From Fennellomyces sp. T-0311 (Eukaryota; Mucoromycota; Mucoromycetes; Mucorales; Lichtheimiaceae): a DNA stretch of 64,000 nt. The notes beneath the pieces are model-generated. The model was not told the origin of the DNA. It saw only the letters and a program-made list of their open reading frames with translations, and did not search any database. The DNA is taken from contig JALLLT010000013.1 in assembly GCA_025266875.1 (NCBI GenBank), forward strand, positions 62,001-126,000, written 5' to 3'. Below, in pieces: positions 23,341 through 35,130 of the stretch. Numbering within the stretch: position 1 is the first letter of the stretch; every line of letters starts with the position of its first letter. The translations under genes and the position numbers were made by a program.

Positions 23341-24399
23341 CTTTGAGATGATAGTGTGTGAAGTGTTTGGTATAGTTAGATGTGTGTGTGGACGAAGTAA
23401 TTCGTGAGACTCTTTAGAGGAGAGATTTATTCCGGAAAAGAGAGAGAGAAACACAAATTGAAAATAGACTATTCTTAAGCTACCGCATGTTACACCAGAT
23501 ACAACTCATTTGTCTCCCGCTACCACTGGATACGGCAGTGTGAAACTCCTTCTGTTCTTGCTTAACATACACAAGCGAGTTTTCGATGCTTTCCATAACA
23601 CCGTTCATTGTGTTCAGATCCTATGTCAAGGACACCGCTTGACTATTAACTTCACCGATTTCAATCATCACATTACAGACTGTGACACTGGAACTGTTAT
23701 TTGGTGGATTGCTCGCAGTTTTATTTTTTGGCTACAGCCTTTTTTCATAGATGCAGCCTTCTTCACAGGCACTTTCCCAGCTTCGGAAGAAACTTCTTGT
23801 TTGGCTTTTGCAATGCTGAGACGCATTTAGATGATGTTTTGAGTAAAAAGTGCTCACTAAGAAAAATTATGACCTAAAACATACGTTGCGCATAAAAAAT
23901 GTGTGTCAGGAAACGCTCCTCAATTTTGCATCAACAAAATATACAGATGTTCGTATTGCCTGGGAGCGTTTACTCGCTCAAAGATTAAGCGTCGATATAC
24001 AAATCCCCACCATCGATTGTAATGAAAAAAAACTTCGCTGCTATGACGATTAGCAGTGATAATCAGAAGCCATCTCTTGACAGGATGAAAAGCACCATTC
24101 AGCTTGGTCTTGTTAAAAACATTTAAAATGATTAATAATAAATCAAAGAATCATGCTATGCCATTAATCCGTTAGTATACGTTATTTTCCGGAATTTTCG
24201 GTACACACACACCAATAAATACCAAAGAGCACCATTTTGTACAAAAGCCATTACTAAACCTGTCGTCGCCATCAAAAAACCTACAAGAAAACGGAAAACT
24301 TGGTGCATCTCGGTTAAATTTGGTAAAACCAAAACTTACCAAGGATTACCGAGACAAACGGTCAGCTACCAACATCAACATGATATAGCCTATATTACC

Positions 24400-24970
24400 G
24401 GGGGTACTTTTCCTGGTGTGAGAAGTAACTTGTGGTACATTAGCAGAGGTTTCGCAGTCTATATGTCCTCGTGCAAGCGTAAGCAGAGTATTGTCAATCA
24501 TGTCAAACAGTAATTAGCTACTCACCTTCACTTCCCATCAGTTTAACCTCGTTGGAGTTCACCTTATCCGGCATATCTTGTGCTTCTGCCGATAGATGTT
24601 TTGTGTTCACAGCATGGTACTTCTTAAGCTCGTACCCGACAACATCCACACGCTTCTTGTTGTTTCGATAGCAGCACTTACCACCGCGGTCCTCAGCCCT
24701 TTAGTATCGATACCACAAGAGCTGCTTCACAGATTTGCCGGTAATTTCAACAGCATGACTATTTAGTGATGCTCTAATTAATCACTCGCGTATATTCATG
24801 CTATCTTCTTTCTGTCGTAAGATTTCTGCAAGATCACTGTTCCATTCGGTTTCAGTCCGTGTACGAGCTGACGTGTTGCGCTGGACTACGAAAAATGAAA
24901 TATTGGATCCGGAATGTATCTATGTAGTCAAGTATATCCGCTGCTGATTGAACGTCAGAATCTGTAGGAT
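24400..24970 (-). pseudogene. Coding remnant, unrecognised
   Basis: In one minus-strand frame, protein-like segments are separated by stops: TRTETEWNSDLAEILRQKED, ASLNSHAVEITGKSVKQLLW, then KKRVDVVGYELKKYHAVN and AEAQDMPDKVNSNEVKLMGS, ending at a good splice donor near 24525. The RVDVVGYELK segment is weakly reminiscent of the nuclease-like family here. I do not assign a function. Confidence 0.3.
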
Positions 24971-25017
24971 AATATAGCATTAACGCGATCATCTTTTATC
25001 ATGTAACCAATATAATA

Positions 25018-26353
25018 CAATCCCACGCGAAACTGATGGCCAAGCCGAATTTTAAAATAGAAGTAAGAACATTGCATCTGTTTTGCTTTTCAAATCTTGA
25101 CACCTTTTTTTTCTAGACATCACAATGCCACTTACAAATAGCACAAACGACCCTCTAAATATTCAGAAATAATTCAACGATAACCAAAAAGATCTCATAA
25201 TTGGCCTATACAAAGGTGGAATAATGACCAGTTCATTTTAGATGACTTCGGTACACCCCGCAGAAATGTCAACCGTATTATCAATAAAGTAAATATAAGA
25301 AAACCGGGTCAATGACAATGCTCAAAGAAACGGAAGGCCTGTCAACGTTATTAAGAGAGGTCCAAGGGTGCTCCAACTTAGTGTACGCAAAGAGGCATCG
25401 CACCATAACGTGTACATCAAGCGAGCCTCACACATGCTGAAACATATTTGTCTAAACACGGTCACCAAATAATTACGACTTGCTGGATTCTCTCCGCGCT
25501 CTCCAGATCACGAGCCAAGGCTTACCAAGAGTCATATCATCAGACAACGCGCATGGGCAATTATGTACAAGAATTGGACGGCCAGTGGAGTAATATCATC
25601 TGGTATGATGAATCCAGATTTTCGATTGTCGGCCATGATGGAGGTGCTCAGGTTATACGAAGAAATGGAGAACGTTACGAGGCACTCCATGTTGTAACCA
25701 CCGAAAAATTTGGCAAGGGATCGGTGATGGTGTGGGGCTGCTTTTGGTCTGGGGGCTTTGGCCCATTAGTTGTTATGGATGACACAGTTGATCAAGACCC
25801 CTATGTAGATTGCCTTACCAAGCACTTGATTCCATATATGAAGAGTACTCAAGCCGAGACTGGTAGGAAGTTCATCTTCCAGGAGGATGGTGTTAGCTGT
25901 CATACTGGCAGCTATAGCCAGTGGTTTAAGCGACAATGTGGGGTAAGAGGCTTTCCGTATTGGCCTGCCCAAAGTCCTGACCTCAATCCAATTGAAAACG
26001 TATGGAGAGCTCTTGACAAGCGTATTCAGAAGCGAAGAGTCTTCATAAAAAATGAAAGCTTGTCTGCAAGGAGAATGGAGTAACCTTTCGCATGGTTTCG
26101 TAAAGAAGGTTGCTGACAGCATGTCTAATCGATGTAAGGCAGTAATAAAAGCTAGAGGACAGCATACAAAATATTAGTTTGCATATTATTTTTTAATCCT
26201 ATATAGTATTGTATCAATAAAAGCGTATGTTATTGCTGGTAACAAGCAGTTTAGGTCAATATAGTGGATAAAAAAAAGTACATCAAAGTTTGTATGCTTC
26301 TTTACGTGGTCGCGGTGTTCAAAAATTTGGCCATCACTTTTTGGGTGAGACTG
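25018..26353 (+). mobile_element. Tc1/mariner DNA transposon, decayed but with both ends
   Basis: This is a 1.34-kb element flanked by TA (25016-25017, 26354-26355). Left end CAATCCCACGCGAAACTGATGG and right end, read inward, CAGTCTCACCCAAAAAGTGATG match over about 26 bp with one gap and a few mismatches. It contains a Tc1-type transposase remnant in the sense direction. Size, TA flanks and CA[AG]T ends fit the Tc1/mariner superfamily. Confidence 0.8.
25143..26177 (+). pseudogene. Tc1/mariner transposase, inactivated
   Basis: The clear catalytic half is 25555-26060: IIWYDESRFSIVG (first Asp), GSVMVWGCFW, FQEDGVSCHTG (second Asp), then PAQSPDLNPIENVWRALDKR (the DLNPIEN motif carrying the third acidic residue). 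The N-terminal helix-turn-helix half (KDLIIGLYKGG, GTPRRNVNRI) is present but split by stops and frame changes between 25143 and 25555. Near 26055 a frameshift moves the C-terminus (GEWSNLSHGFVKKVADSMSN) into another frame, ending at TAG 26177. It cannot make a full transposase. Confidence 0.85.
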
Positions 26354-26740
26354 TATTACCACGACCTCGATAAGGATGTTTCGGTATAATAATAGTTTGT
26401 TGCAAAAACCGCCAAAATTGCACGAGTTTGACGGTTGATAACAATGAACAAGAGCAAACAATATACGGTGATAACGACGGAAAATAAGACCAATTCAGGC
26501 GAAGTACGTTGAGGTAAATCAATGAGAAGATAACAAGAGAACTGACAGAAAAAAGGTAAAGACAAGAAATTGTGCATCGCGAAAATATAAAGGAAAAGGT
26601 TCGGAAGGGGTAGACATGTGTATAGTGAACTTGTGACGTAAACAGAAAGTTAATTTCTACGACATCTGCATCAAGGACATAGTCACACCTTCGCAGCAAT
26701 AGGACGAATACCCGCTCTGTGTCCTTGGAGATTGATAACC

Positions 26741-28644
26741 ATGGCTACATCAAGTAACAACGCGAATTCTGAAGTTGAGGGTAAGAACAAGTAAGATTGT
26801 TAGGGTCAATCTAAAGCATATACTGGAAAATAGTTGCTATTAACGCCATTACAAAGCTTGTCGAGGAAAACAACCAAGTGACCGTACAAATGGTCATTGA
26901 CAGCCTTACGGAATCGATCGCAGACAGCTGTGGCAGGAGTTTGGAGAAATTGAACATGGCAAAGTCACAATGGATCCGATACATCCAAACAGCCGCACGA
27001 ATTGTCAAAGTTGAAATCGTAAGCAATTGGTACTTAAAATCAAAGAAGTATGTTCTGACAGAACTAGATTGATGGCCCACGAACGTGGAAGAAATTGGAA
27101 CAGGAAGTTTTAAGCAAGGCAACCGACTCTTCCCCAAAGGTCAAAAGAAGCTCCTCCCTCAAAACGACTTTCACCTCCGATGATATGGCTGAATTCGAAC
27201 GTGTTTTCAATTCGCTTGACAAAAAAAATTTTTGGACACTGGAAGCAACAAAAAAGGAAGCGATCAAGAACGGTGTCCCCGCAGAAACAGTCGAGGAGAA
27301 ACTCAAGAAGCTCGCTGTGAATTCCGGTTACTGTCAGTAAGTAGGAAATATATAGCATTTAACAATAGGAGATCTCATACTTATTTGCTATAGCCCATGT
27401 CACTCTTTCATCCTGGATATGGACGATAAAAACTGGGATGATTATTTCACTGAAGAAGAATTGCAAGAGATCGAGAACTATGGCGACCCTCTGCTATGTC
27501 CTGTTGAAAAGACAATAGGCGAACAAATACGTCACATAAAGGAATTGGTACGACTCATTGTATGGTAGAACAATGCGTTGCTAATGATGACACTCTACAG
27601 CGTACACCGCTAGAAGCATATGATTTTGCCCGCCGTCTCGATCATGATCCAGAACAAGAGCCTTTACTTGCGTGGTTGTCGCTATCATTATCCCAAACCG
27701 CTTACCAGTTCCTAAAGAAGAACAAAACGCCAATAAGCAGTTACTTGGAGGCTGACAGGCAGTACTATATCTGGGGGTTTTTAAACTCGATCTACCATTG
27801 CAACGAAAATATTTCAGCCCTTGGGTAAGCGATGATTCGGATGTGCAAGCGCATGAATAGTACGTTATCCTAAATGTTTGCTCTTTATATTAGTAAAGAA
27901 AGAAGTAGTGCGGCAAGTGCAAAGGCGAGCAATAGCAAGCGTAAGCTTTCTTCCGTGGATGAGATCACACGCAAGGCTATGGGTAGGAAGATGGATACTG
28001 TTTACGTTGGCGGCGAGATCGAACTAGGTGCCATGGAGATCGGCGGTCTGCAAGACGATACCAAGGGGTTCAAAGACGGAATGGTCAAACTGCCAAGGGT
28101 AATGAAGGATATGCTGGTCGCAATTGCGAACAAGGCCCCATCTTGTCTTCGCCAAACTCACATCACTGGATTCTCGATTAATGGTAAGAGAAAATCATGA
28201 TACAAAATGTTATATACTTACTTTATATGATTGTCAATAGGAGATGAAGTTACATTAATTGATGCAGATTCCCCAAACGGATATATAACAAGAATTCGAC
28301 GCACCCACCCGATCTCATTTCCAACAAGTGCCGATAACTTCATTGTGCGGATAACCCCATTATTGGAATTAGCTACTGTGGCTATGCTAAAGATGGAAGG
28401 CACGCTGCACCATTTTAACAACACTGAAATACCTCTTCAAGGTTCGCGTGCCCGTCACCTCGTGTTGCCTCCAACCTTTTCGCCTCCCACATCAGCAGTA
28501 CAATCAACATCGTCATTGTCAACGTCAATACCATCATCGTCTACATCAACACCATCATCATCATCAACACAGTCATCGCACAATCCAACAGCAAACACAA
28601 TAGTAGGTTTAAAAGCCAAACGCCAAAAAGTAGATAAAAAATGA
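26741..28644 (+). CDS. Nuclease-like family protein, copy B (intact)
   Basis: Function unknown. Seven exons (26741-26780, 26834-27018, 27104-27336, 27394-27547, 27601-27824, 27894-28183, 28241-28644) sum to 509 aa with every phase matching. In order: a coiled N-terminal region (about residues 15-75), a charged helical segment (EFERVFNSLDKKNFW), CHSFILDMDDKNWDDYF, a helical middle (residues about 205-280), then the conserved core SSVDEITRKAMGRKMDTVY...IELGAMEIGG...KLPRVMKDML. This core has the spacing of a PD-(D/E)XK nuclease (Asp, then E-x-[KG] about a dozen residues later), but Gly stands where catalytic Lys is expected. A segment DSPNGYITRIRRTHPISFP, LVLPPTF, a Ser/Thr-rich tail and a basic end (KAKRQKVDKK, possible nuclear signal) follow. 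Homologues in this window are copy A (broken) and copy C (intact). Confidence 0.75.
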
Positions 28645-29145
28645 CCAAAATGCAATGTACCTCCGCACAGATTCCCTTACAGTATAAAACATATATCCTG
28701 TTGCATAAAAACTACTTTGTTTCATGAGAACGCTTAAAGTCAAAATGCGCTCTGATCAATGATGATATGATACTTTCATTTTTTCGTTTTGTTTGGCGTA
28801 CACGGTCCGTATCACTTGATCCATTTTCCATTTTACCTGCAGCAGTCATAATAATGGAAGTACGCTCAGTGCCAAACAACGTTACAATAAGCAAAGAATT
28901 GAGCTAGAAAGAAGATGCCCAAGTCTTGCGTGCATCTCACGATACATGGAAGAAAGTTATTATTGGTTTAAAAGTGCAAGGACACCAACAACACGAAACA
29001 TTCTCCTCAAACATAAGTTACAAGGTCCTGGCTGTCATAAGCGCGCGGTATACCGGGTATCAATCCTTCAATTCATCTAAACAAGTATACAGATCCAGAT
29101 ACCCATTGAGCGCCTATTTAGGAAGAGCATAACATATTTAAGTAT
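28645..29145. repeat. 3' flank shared with copy A (segmental duplication)
   Basis: The sequence downstream of copy B matches the reverse complement of about 17540-18000, for example gatccattttccattttacc and ttattggtttaaaagtgcaagg, down to taggaagagcat. The duplicated block therefore extends about 500 bp past the gene. The flank itself shows no intact open frame. Confidence 0.7.
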
Positions 29146-30380
29146 TTGCCCGTGGATTATTCTGATCTTAAAGATAGCTACTTTTGAGTCGCCTTCAGTG
29201 GTAATCCAAAAAATCTGAAGAAGCAAATACGTTTGACATGCAAGGGCGGTGTACGATGTCTAGCAAATAAGCTTGGTACTATTGCACAGACGGCTATCCG
29301 GAGATAGGATGCACAGGAAAACAATCTACATGCTATGTTTTAAGCAAAGCTGATGAGGAAGGAAGTAATATTGACATTAAAGCCATCACTGTAAAAGAAA
29401 ATTAAAAACATGGCTTGAGGACCACAGACATCTCAGTGATACAGAAAAAAGTAAATATTGACGAAGATATATAAGTCCTCTGGGTTGATCCCAAAAAACT
29501 GCATGTAAGCATAGTCATAAAAAAAGTAGCAAAACCTGCCTGACAGACATACTTTAGTAACTCTTTTGAGGTCGACCAATATGATTCTTGCAACGAAAAG
29601 CCAGCGTAATTTATGAAAACCGCTAAGGCCCTAAACCTTAGCAACGCTGCGCGTTCTATACTCCGACTAAACCCTAGCACTCGCTTTGCACAAGCCCTAT
29701 AACCACCCTCCTAACCCTACAGCTACTCTGTTAAACTGTATGTTACTTTATTCATCACACGCATTACCTGTCTCGCTACGCTCGACTGGATGAGCCCCTT
29801 TTTTATGCTTCGGGTCATTCGACGGTGAGCCAGCTCCTATGTTACTATAGCACTAGCAACATATCGATTATTTTATGCATAATGCACGTCACCTGTCTCA
29901 CGGTGCTCAGCATTCTCTCGTCGTTGTCTGTGTCGTTCAGCATCTCGAGCACGTTCTCTAGCATGATACTCAGGATTCTGACGCAATTGCTTCATATGTC
30001 CAGCCTCTCGCTCACGACGTTGAGCATCTCATATTAGACGCTCCTTTTCAGTTAATCGCGGCCTTACTATGGTGATACTAACTGAGAAACACATTTCCAG
30101 GGCAACAGCTTAACTTTTTATTTGAGCATCGTATTGTACGTACAGACAGACTCAGCTCCCTCATCGATGTATCCTATAGTGTTTCCTTTCAAAAGCCGTA
30201 TAGAATACTAAAAACGAAGGTAGTTTTCGACCCCATTTTTTAATACCCGCTATTGGGGAATATACGATCGGCTCTTCGGACCCATCTGGTGTTATCCATG
30301 CCAATTTTTGTGACGGGAAAATGAGCTCTGACGTAATTTTTGATGTTGAATAACGGGCGCTGTTACGTATGACACCTGGA
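29146..30380. other. Intergenic with decayed coding traces
   Basis: No intact gene. On the minus strand at about 29880-30050 one frame reads HMKQLRQNPEYHARERARD then AERHRQRRENAEHRE, an Arg/Glu/Ala-rich repeat of the kind found in transposon-encoded proteins; it is bounded by stops. The remainder shows nothing I can support. Confidence 0.35.
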
Positions 30381-30421
30381 GCTTCATTTTCTTCACATTG
30401 GTTTCCCTATCCATCTCTTCT

Positions 30422-30585
30422 CTGTTGCATTCATGATGGCCTTGGCACTCCGTCTGGCAAGATGTCCCTCTCGCCGAATGCAACATTTGAGGATGTTTCC
30501 ATACGGAATTTCCGAGTGTTTACCAGATGATGGCCTTGACACTCCGTCTGACAAGATGTCCCTCTTGTAGGATGCAATATTTTTC
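30422..30585. repeat. Dispersed copy of the 180-bp repeat
   Basis: It matches the units at 20245-20680 (ctgttgcattcatgatggcc, ggcaagatgtccctctcg, gtttaccagatgatggcc) in the same orientation, with the same upstream lead-in (cttcacattg-tttcc). It lies about 10 kb from the tandem array. Confidence 0.75.
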
Positions 30586-30735
30586 AACCCCTCCATTGCA
30601 CAACGAAGTGCTAGTTTCATAGCGGGAATTTTAGTGGTAACGAAAGGAATGCTGTTTCATTACTGACACATGATTGTTAGACTTTCTCCTGGTATATGCG
30701 ACAGTTTTACGGATGCTTGTGGATTTACTTTCTTT

Positions 30736-30917
30736 TCCTTTAAGGGCGGCCTGTCTCCAACCATGTTCGAGCAACCGTCCGAGTGGGTGTGTCGCACAAT
30801 GCAAATTCTGCAGCATCTGCGAGGTTTTCTTTGAGGGCGGCCTGTCTCCAACCATGTTCGAACAACCGTCCGAGTGGGTGTGTCGCACAATGTAAATTCT
30901 GCAGCATCTGCGAGCGT
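30736..30917. repeat. 91-bp tandem duplication
   Basis: Two head-to-tail units with a period of 91 bp (ggcggcctgtctccaaccat at 30746 and 30837) differ at only a handful of sites. No coding role is seen. Confidence 0.85.
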
Positions 30918-31833
30918 TATATAATCTGTATCACTTGTTGAACGAAACGAAGGTAAATTTCATATTCAAGATGGCCGTGTTTATAACGGATTAACTAACT
31001 TCCTTTCTCCCAGTCAATATACGATTATTATCTATTATCGCAATTCGCTTTCGTACGGTCAAACGACTGTATATATACTCTTTGTATTCTACTTCAGTAA
31101 AACAATATGCTCGATTGAAGGTGTTCTAATGCCATAAAACATCTTTCTATTTTTAATGGCTTTCTATTTTTAATGGCGTATACTACTGGCATAAACTGCG
31201 ATACTCAAGTTGAAGACAGAATACCAAAAATAAAGGATACTGAGGAAGTCGAATGTCTGCCTGCAGTGCTTACTGTTTTTTTGGTACATATGTAGATAGT
31301 GATATACGTACGTATCCATGGTGTCTAAACAAAGTTACTTTGTATGTACGAGTTAATGCTCATCGAGTTATCCTACACGAGTCATGCGAAACTATATAGG
31401 CTTCTCCAGGACATCTGAAGGCCGAATCCGATCCGAGAAGTCTTTACGCAGTATATGATATCCAAGGCACTATCTCTACTATGATAATACGCTGGATGCT
31501 TACAGTATTCTGGCTGTGAGCTACTCATAGGATGACAGCACTACCATTGGAACTATAGTGAGGTTATGGCTGGATTCATCTTACATTAAAGAAGTTGTCT
31601 TGATGTTTTGATATTTTGTACCTATCAAGCCCCAAATACAGCGTGTACTAGGTCATGATCAAGGAAGCAGATGTTTATACGTACCAGGTTTTTTTTTTAA
31701 AAAAAAATGTGCTTTGCAGGATGACAAAATATGCGTTGTAGCTATGTTCAATATGGGAAGTGGAATGGCTTTTTGATTGTCGAGTAATGGATACGTATAA
31801 AGATAAAAAAATAAGATACTGTACAAGCAATTG
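30918..31833. other. Intergenic, AT-rich
   Basis: No gene seen. It contains a short doubled motif (tttctatttttaatggc, near 31147-31182). Confidence 0.4.
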
Positions 31834-33782
31834 TTAGGATGAGGATGAGGATGAGGGGGAAGATTTGGTTGATCGTCGTTTTGATTGGCTTTGCTCACTT
31901 GGATTAAGTTGATTTCGTTTGCGCGTAGCGGCGAGGATTGATGTAGAGAGCGAGGGAGGTAAAACAAACTTCTGTGCTGTGCTTTCAAGTCGTATTCCGG
32001 GTTCATCAGCAGCCAGCCGAGAATGTTGTGTCGCGGTAATTGATCGGTCGACAATATCCTAAGTAATCTATAAACATCATTCCTGGACAGCTTGTATTCG
32101 TCGTACCTTTGCTTTCAGTACAAGTTTTAGAATGGGGAAAAGCTCTGAAACAATATATTCTGGTTGGACTGGCACTGTGTACTTGTCCGTCTCCAAGATC
32201 CGACTGACATACCCAGCAGGGGTGTCCATTACAGATACCGACATGGTCAGCCCTTAATAATAATTTAGAACGTAATATAAGATGTAACCGAAGATAGACT
32301 TACCGGTTTGGTTGAAGCAAATAACTTTAAGCTTGCGAGCAGTGCTTACATCGCTTCGGGCACGAGCTATCTCGGCATTCAAGACATCCTTCATTATTTT
32401 TGGGCTATGCAGTTTGCTCTCGACAATCTCTTTCTTATCTGGTACAAGCAACAGGTTTTTCCCAACTTCAGCACATCCGTACTCGATGTTATCGTGTACT
32501 AACAGCAGATCTGGTCTGATTGATGCCTTCTTACCCGAAACCGATGCCGATCCCGAAATACTGCGTTCACCATATAAGCGCAGCGAGGTTGCAATACATG
32601 TTTGATTTCTAGAGATACCACCAGTGTTACTACGAAATGTACTCTGAAAAGATAATCGCGATGTGAAGTACCTTGTGGTGAGTATTTTAGACGATTGAAA
32701 AAAACGGTCTAATGGGGCCCAGATATGAGAAACAAAATCCTCTTCTGTCCAAAGATGAACATTTCGAAAGACATCATCGACGTAATAACCGAGAAACTGT
32801 TGCACAATATTCTTCAACTTGTACAGGTCGGGGTTAGTATACGGGTCGAAAGGGCCTTGCTCGTCCGTCTTCTTGATGAGAAAATTGAGAACATTATCCT
32901 CTGGTTGGTTGTTGTACGCATCAAAAAAATCTTGCAGCGGTTTCTTCAGTGCGGGCATGGACCAGTCGCCAAACGTCTGAACTTCATGAAGCATATCCTT
33001 GAGTTCTTTTTTCCAAACTGGATCACCAACGTCTAATATGAACGAGTGTACTGGGCTACATAATTTTTTTTTCACAAGTATTAGAAACTATAGGCGAGGA
33101 AAGGCTTTACATTTACTGTTCGTGAGTTGCAACTTTTCCGATCTGATACATAAGATCTTCTAAATATACACCATTGCGTATCTCCCACTTGAGCGTTTTC
33201 TCCATCTTCGAATAGTTTTCTTCAAACTCAATTTTTGCTTCAGCAGTCAGTATGTGAGAGTTATCCTTCGAGGCCTTCAGGAAGAATCATTAGTGTTGGT
33301 GGGCCAAATGATTATGGATCCAAGGGTATACTTACGACTGAGTTCGATATAGCTGACTCTGTAGTGGATACCTCGGCATATTCTTGAAGAGGCTTTGCAG
33401 AAGTAATTAGCTGCTTCGCGAGTGCGTTCACCGCCTCCTGGAAGCGCGGCGCATCTCGCTGGCGTGGAGCCTGTAGTTTTAAATTGTTACTAAGAACATT
33501 GGGTTGGGTTGTGTATGCTATAGGGTTACCACGGGAACATTCAGTTTCTTTGCTACACTTCCAAAACGTGAGCCCCATACACGTTCCACTGTATCCAGCT
33601 GGCCTTCATCGGTATGGTCCACTACAAACGCGACATTGGTCTGTAAGAACTGCGTAAATGACACTTGCTCTTTTTCCACGGCTTTCTCCAATATGTATTT
33701 TTCAATAACTAAGTGCAGGGTTAGTTTTTCGGCGACAAAAAGCACGACAATACCAACATTGATCAATTGGATCGGTTTCCAT
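31834..33782 (-). CDS. Nuclease-like family protein, copy C (intact, divergent)
   Basis: This is a third, more distant member of the family at 26741-28644. Seven exons (33758-33782, 33530-33708, 33336-33470, 33117-33274, 32304-33055, 32107-32252, 31834-32058) sum to 539 aa with all phases correct. Shared landmarks in the same order are PVHSFILDVGDPVWKKEL, then the core SIRPDLLLVHDNIEYGCAEV followed by SPKIMKDVL, then DTPAGYVSRI and FVLPPSLS before a Ser/Arg/Lys-rich tail. The RPD...(x9)...E-x-G-x-A-E-x-G-K pattern resembles a PD-(D/E)XK core more closely than copy B does. Copy C has a larger middle domain (about residues 170-310) rich in aromatic and acidic residues (FDPYTNPDLYKLKNIVQQF). The start (ATG 33782) is chosen because exon 1 splices in frame; an upstream start is possible. 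Confidence 0.72.
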
Positions 33783-34149
33783 GGTGAGCAAGAACAGGAA
33801 GTAACCAGGAACGCAGTCATTCCTGCTGGCGTTTCGTCTTTGCATGGCAGCTGAGAATAAATTCTTGAAAGCAGCACACAGAGACCTTGCATCAACTTGT
33901 TGAACAAGGCGCTCATTTTTTGCAAGAACTGTTTTTCCGGCTGCGATAGTCGACGCGATAAAAGTCCTTTGGGCTCTAGTGATCAATCGTACCGTCAATT
34001 CTGCAATCCTGATGAAGAATGTGCCATTAAAACCATTGTTCTTGATATCGATCGGGGTCAAACGCGGATAAAACTACGTTCCAGCTGCGATGATAAGACC
34101 GATCAATAGCTCAAGTAAAAAAAATGTTTGTGATGTCAATCTTGTCTAT

Positions 34150-35130
34150 TAGACTGTATATAGGAAGTCATTTGCACGATCCAAAAACCGAATATGAACT
34201 GCTTGAAGGTATGCGCTTGTCACGATATTATGGACTCTCCGAACAGCAATACCACGCTTGTAAGCAGACGACGCATGTGTAAGAAAGTAATATGAGCTGA
34301 TGATGGCGTTCTCTTTATAGAAAAGGAAAATCATGTCCCATTGAAGCGCCAAAGAATGGAGTCTATTGCAGACGGCCTATACATATTGCCTGCATGAGAA
34401 ACCGACATTAGAACGTTGGGGCATAGGTTTGAAATGCAGGAAGAGGTTACCCGAACAGCATGCAAATCAGCCGCAAAAAAGAGAACAAGGAAGCGAAAAG
34501 CCGTCCGATGAAGTGGAGATGCTTCGAGGACGGCATCTGTTTTGTATCACTTGCGCGGGAGCAGACCACGAAGGTTACATCTCCCAACAAAGATCCAGAG
34601 TACAAGCGATAGCTTTATGACCAGGATATGAGGCTGGTGACGCAGTTCCAGTGCAGCATATGGGCTACCGTCGTCGAGAGCAGACAGGAGAAGGTTCCGT
34701 GTGGAGATGACTGCCACAAGGTTCATTTTATCCGCGACATGGCATTTGTAGAGCCTGAACAATCACGATTGAGCATGTTGAAAGTAACGAAGATACTCTC
34801 GGGCATTCTACTAACCACACTGTACATGCCCGTACCCTTACTACGATGAGAGCCCTAGTGATCCTCGATATGAAAGCTAGTCGGCGTGTGCCGGACGTTT
34901 AGGGTATAGACATCAATGAATACGATAAAAATCTATCCATCTACGTCATCAACTCGGCTTCAACAACTCTCTCTCATACACATCTGGATAGGGTATCTGT
35001 GGCTTGACATGGGTCTGTTGCACCTCAGAAGTTTTGGCACTTTGTCAATCACTACCAAAGACTCATGTTGGCAATGGATGAACCTGTGTCAAGGAGCGGT
35101 TGGCTATCTCGGTGATTTTGCATGTTAAAG
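34150..35130 (+). pseudogene. Fragmented coding remnant with CxxC-DH motif
   Basis: Protein-like segments appear in shifting frames: YELLEGMRLSRYYGLSEQQY (about 34190), PLKRQRMESIADGLYILP (about 34340), CRKRLPEQHANQPQKREQ, FCITCAGADHEG (about 34545), GIDINEYDKNLSIYVINSAS (about 34900). Stops and frameshifts separate them. CxxCxxxDH recalls the zinc knuckle of transposon-encoded proteins, but I cannot name the element. Confidence 0.3.

Noticed and set aside
32640..32680. Possible 28-bp intron in copy C (GT...CAG)
   Set aside because: Too short to splice, and the reading frame is open and protein-like through it.
34900..35130. Possible TnpB/Fanzor-like fragment (GIDINEYDKNLS)
   Set aside because: No RuvC-type DxG motif, zinc ribbon or second acidic block could be placed; left as an unrecognised remnant.
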